Below are positions 6,884 to 8,040 of a DNA stretch of 8,040 nucleotides, one piece after another (positions within the stretch are counted from its first letter, which is position 1; each line of letters begins with the position of its first letter). The position numbers and the translations under genes were made by a program. The stretch is from CAZULF01 sp964621215. Its GTDB lineage: Bacteria > Pseudomonadota > Gammaproteobacteria > UBA1113. The stretch covers positions 1 through 8,040 of the forward strand of contig CAZULF010000096.1 in NCBI GenBank assembly GCA_964621215.1, given 5' to 3'. Below the pieces are notes generated by a model. It saw nothing but the letters and a program-made list of their open reading frames with translations, did not search any database and had not been told where the DNA came from.

Positions 6884-6924
6884 AATAAGGGACGCTTATA
6901 ATAATGCTATAACCGTCCCTTATG
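6884..6924. repeat. Palindromic repeat copy B (41 bp)
   Basis: Second copy of the 41-bp unit, in the same orientation as copy A, with a 14-base T-rich spacer (6870-6883) between them. The arms ATAAGGGACGCTTATA and the complement of TATAACCGTCCCTTAT differ at only one of 16 positions. Differences from copy A concentrate in the centre of the unit while the arms are kept, as expected if the arms are what is recognised. It lies upstream of the -35 box of the ATPase promoter. Confidence 0.8.
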
Positions 6925-6987
6925 TATATATGGGTTGGAGGCTGGATTAAAAAATCTATAACTCTTTGTTATTATTGAATATTTTTA

Positions 6988-7020
6988 TAGCCTAGATGAA
7001 GCGCAGCGGAATCCGGGAAG
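6988..7020. repeat. REP-like repeat, copy 1 (33 bp)
   Basis: The unit starts TAGCCTAGATGAAGCGC and ends ATCCGGGAAG. The ends CCTAGAT and ATCCGGG form an imperfect stem (one A-C mismatch, one wobble) around AGCG-rich DNA. From memory, units of this style (TAGCC.GGATGAAGCG.AGCGGA.TCCGGG) are dispersed intergenic repeats in many gammaproteobacteria, similar to REP sequences mobilised by Y1 tyrosine transposases. No such transposase is in the window. Confidence 0.75.
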
Positions 7021-7025
7021 CGATG

Positions 7026-7058
7026 TAGCCTGGATGAAGCGAAGCGGAGTCCGGGAAG
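7026..7058. repeat. REP-like repeat, copy 2 (33 bp)
   Basis: Direct repeat of copy 1 after a 5-base spacer (CGATG), 30 of 33 bases identical, giving a 38-bp period. Here CCTGGAT pairs with GTCCGGG through two G-T wobbles and no mismatch, so the stem is better kept than in copy 1. The pair lies downstream of the partial - strand gene at 7155 and could fold at the 3' end of its transcript. Confidence 0.75.
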
Positions 7059-7154
7059 ATAAGACCTTGTGCCACGAACGTCTCTCGTGAACACGCTGTA
7101 AATACGTTTCTATACTCTCGGGTTCGGCTGAACCTAATATAAATTCTGGATATT
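7059..7154. other. Intergenic stretch with two small stems, no gene seen
   Basis: Between the REP-like pair and the stop of the partial gene I see only two short inverted repeats: CACGA ... TCGTG (7073-7077 with 7085-7089) and GGTTC-GGCT-GAACC (7121-7134). Neither is followed by a T run in the - strand direction, so no intrinsic terminator is evident. This stretch might be part of the same dispersed repeat as the REP-like units, which only a genome-wide search would show. Confidence 0.4.
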
Positions 7155-8040
7155 TCAAAATACTATAGGAACCCCAGATGGAAATGTTAGCCCACACTCT
7201 TCGGGCATCAATCTAGATGAAGTCTTTGCCCGGTTGTGCAACGATGTTCGTGCGAAGTTTTTAGCTTTGAAATTCACATTTTCAGTGGATGTGGATATAT
7301 TGGTGGTATGCTCTAACCCGCACAATGACTCCTTAATGCAACGTACATTTTGCAAGTATTCAGGTTCATTGAAAAATAGGAAGCGACCCGTCTGCACTTT
7401 GTTATAGATTGCTGCAGCAAGGTAACCTACGCCCAGCCCAAGAATTAACAATGAAATATTACCGAGCAGTTTTTTCCAAGCAGGATATTTTTCTAAAACC
7501 TCTTTCTTATCTGCAATCAGATCGGTACATTCTTTTTTATAGCCAGTAATGATTGTTTTTATAGGATGCTTTTTTTCATGGGAATGAAATTCGTTCAGAT
7601 CATTGATCTTTTTAAAACAGTTGGTGGTTTTGCTTTGGAGATTTACTGCTAATGCTTTCGCAGTAGCACAATCCTCATTATCTCCCTGCTGTTCTAAATC
7701 ATTTGCATTCTTTTGCATTTCTTGTGCCTGCAGATAGATTCTGGCTAATGTAATTTTATTTTCGTCAAGCAAACCAAGGCATTTATGCAAGGCCCTAGCT
7801 GTAGAATCGCAACATTGATTTATCACCTTTAACAAATTCACAACGGACTCTAAAGTATCTTCAACCTGAAGCTCCTTCAATAGCCCGATTTCATTTTCAT
7901 TTTGAATTACCGCAGCTTGCAATTGTTGAAGCGTGTTGCTTATTAGTTTATTAACTTTATCGTAATGGGATATGTTTATAGTTTTTGCTTTGATTTCCCT
8001 TCTTTCTTGTTTAAGCTGAAGTTGTGCGATTTCGCTAGCT
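7155..8040 (-). CDS. Partial coiled-coil protein with one membrane segment (3' end only)
   Basis: The frame is open from the stop TGA at 7157-7155 to the right edge, giving 294 visible residues; the true start is off the window. The TTG at 7922 has no Shine-Dalgarno and lies inside coding-like sequence (EIAQLQLKQERREIKAK and KLISNTLQQLQ upstream), so it is not the start. The visible part is helical, Gln/Leu/Lys-rich and probably coiled coil, with a Cys-containing middle. A hydrophobic segment follows at visible residues 191-212 (LLGNISLLILGLGVGYLAAA), then NKVQTGRFLFFNEPE (213-227) and a polar tail of about 65 residues ending PSGVPIVF. From memory, a hydrophobic segment followed by TGxFxFF occurs in many Legionella/Coxiella proteins of unknown or effector function; this is weak evidence. 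I cannot name a function. The C-terminal end looks less regular than the rest. Confidence 0.75.
   Translation of the reverse strand, partial: ASEIAQLQLKQERREIKAKTINISHYDKVNKLISNTLQQLQAAVIQNENEIGLLKELQVEDTLESVVNLLKVINQCCDSTARALHKCLGLLDENKITLARIYLQAQEMQKNANDLEQQGDNEDCATAKALAVNLQSKTTNCFKKINDLNEFHSHEKKHPIKTIITGYKKECTDLIADKKEVLEKYPAWKKLLGNISLLILGLGVGYLAAAIYNKVQTGRFLFFNEPEYLQNVRCIKESLCGLEHTTNISTSTENVNFKAKNFARTSLHNRAKTSSRLMPEECGLTFPSGVPIVF

Noticed and set aside
6829..7058. CRISPR array
   Set aside because: Only two copies each of two different repeats, with spacers of 14 and 5 bases; no array geometry and no cas genes.
6985..7197. 70-residue open frame on the - strand across the REP-like repeats
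   Set aside because: It is made largely of translated repeat sequence, has no good RBS and overlaps the end of the longer partial gene in another frame.
7920..7922. TTG as start of the rightmost gene
   Set aside because: No Shine-Dalgarno precedes it and the same frame stays open with coding-like, coiled-coil sequence to the window edge.

Overview
The window most resembles a chromosomal stretch of a moderately AT-rich gammaproteobacterium. ClpB is very close to the enterobacterial protein along its whole length. The accessory genes (a membrane-anchored Ras-like GTPase with a serine-rich N-terminus, and a coiled-coil/membrane protein with a GRFLFF-type motif after its hydrophobic segment) have the flavour of host-associated Legionellales (Legionella/Coxiella/Aquicella-type). 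That order-level placement is an inference from protein style; nothing in the window proves it.

Left part, + strand, 1-3359: a housekeeping block. clpB (complete, ClpB disaggregase, with a conserved internal start for the short isoform) overlaps by ATGA a DUF167/YggU-family gene. A candidate promoter inside the end of that gene and a very strong ribosome binding site lead into a small Sel1-repeat lipoprotein.

Right part, - strand, 3363-8040: an accessory block convergent with the first, starting only 3 bp after the lipoprotein stop. In order of position it holds (i) a 586-residue protein with an N-terminal Ser tract, a Ras/Roc-like GTPase core with an aberrant G3 motif, a linker with repeated [FH][ST]PxV units and a C-terminal two-helix membrane hairpin; (ii) a 220-bp gap with hairpins, a perfect TATAAT and an 18-bp palindrome; (iii) a 483-residue ATPase_2/DUF234-type AAA+ ATPase with a winged helix and a PD-(D/E)XK-like C-terminus; (iv) a 359-bp gap with two tandem 41-bp palindromes, the promoter-proximal one covering a good sigma70 promoter for the ATPase, followed by two tandem REP-like repeats; (v) the 3' part of a coiled-coil and membrane-segment protein whose start lies beyond the right edge.

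The accessory genes look independently transcribed: each gap carries its own promoter signals or hairpins, and no operon logic joins GTPase and ATPase. I see no convincing evidence for a single new multi-gene system. The best candidates for a second look are the unusual GTPase architecture and the palindrome-controlled ATPase. No rRNA, tRNA, CRISPR array or intact transposase was found.
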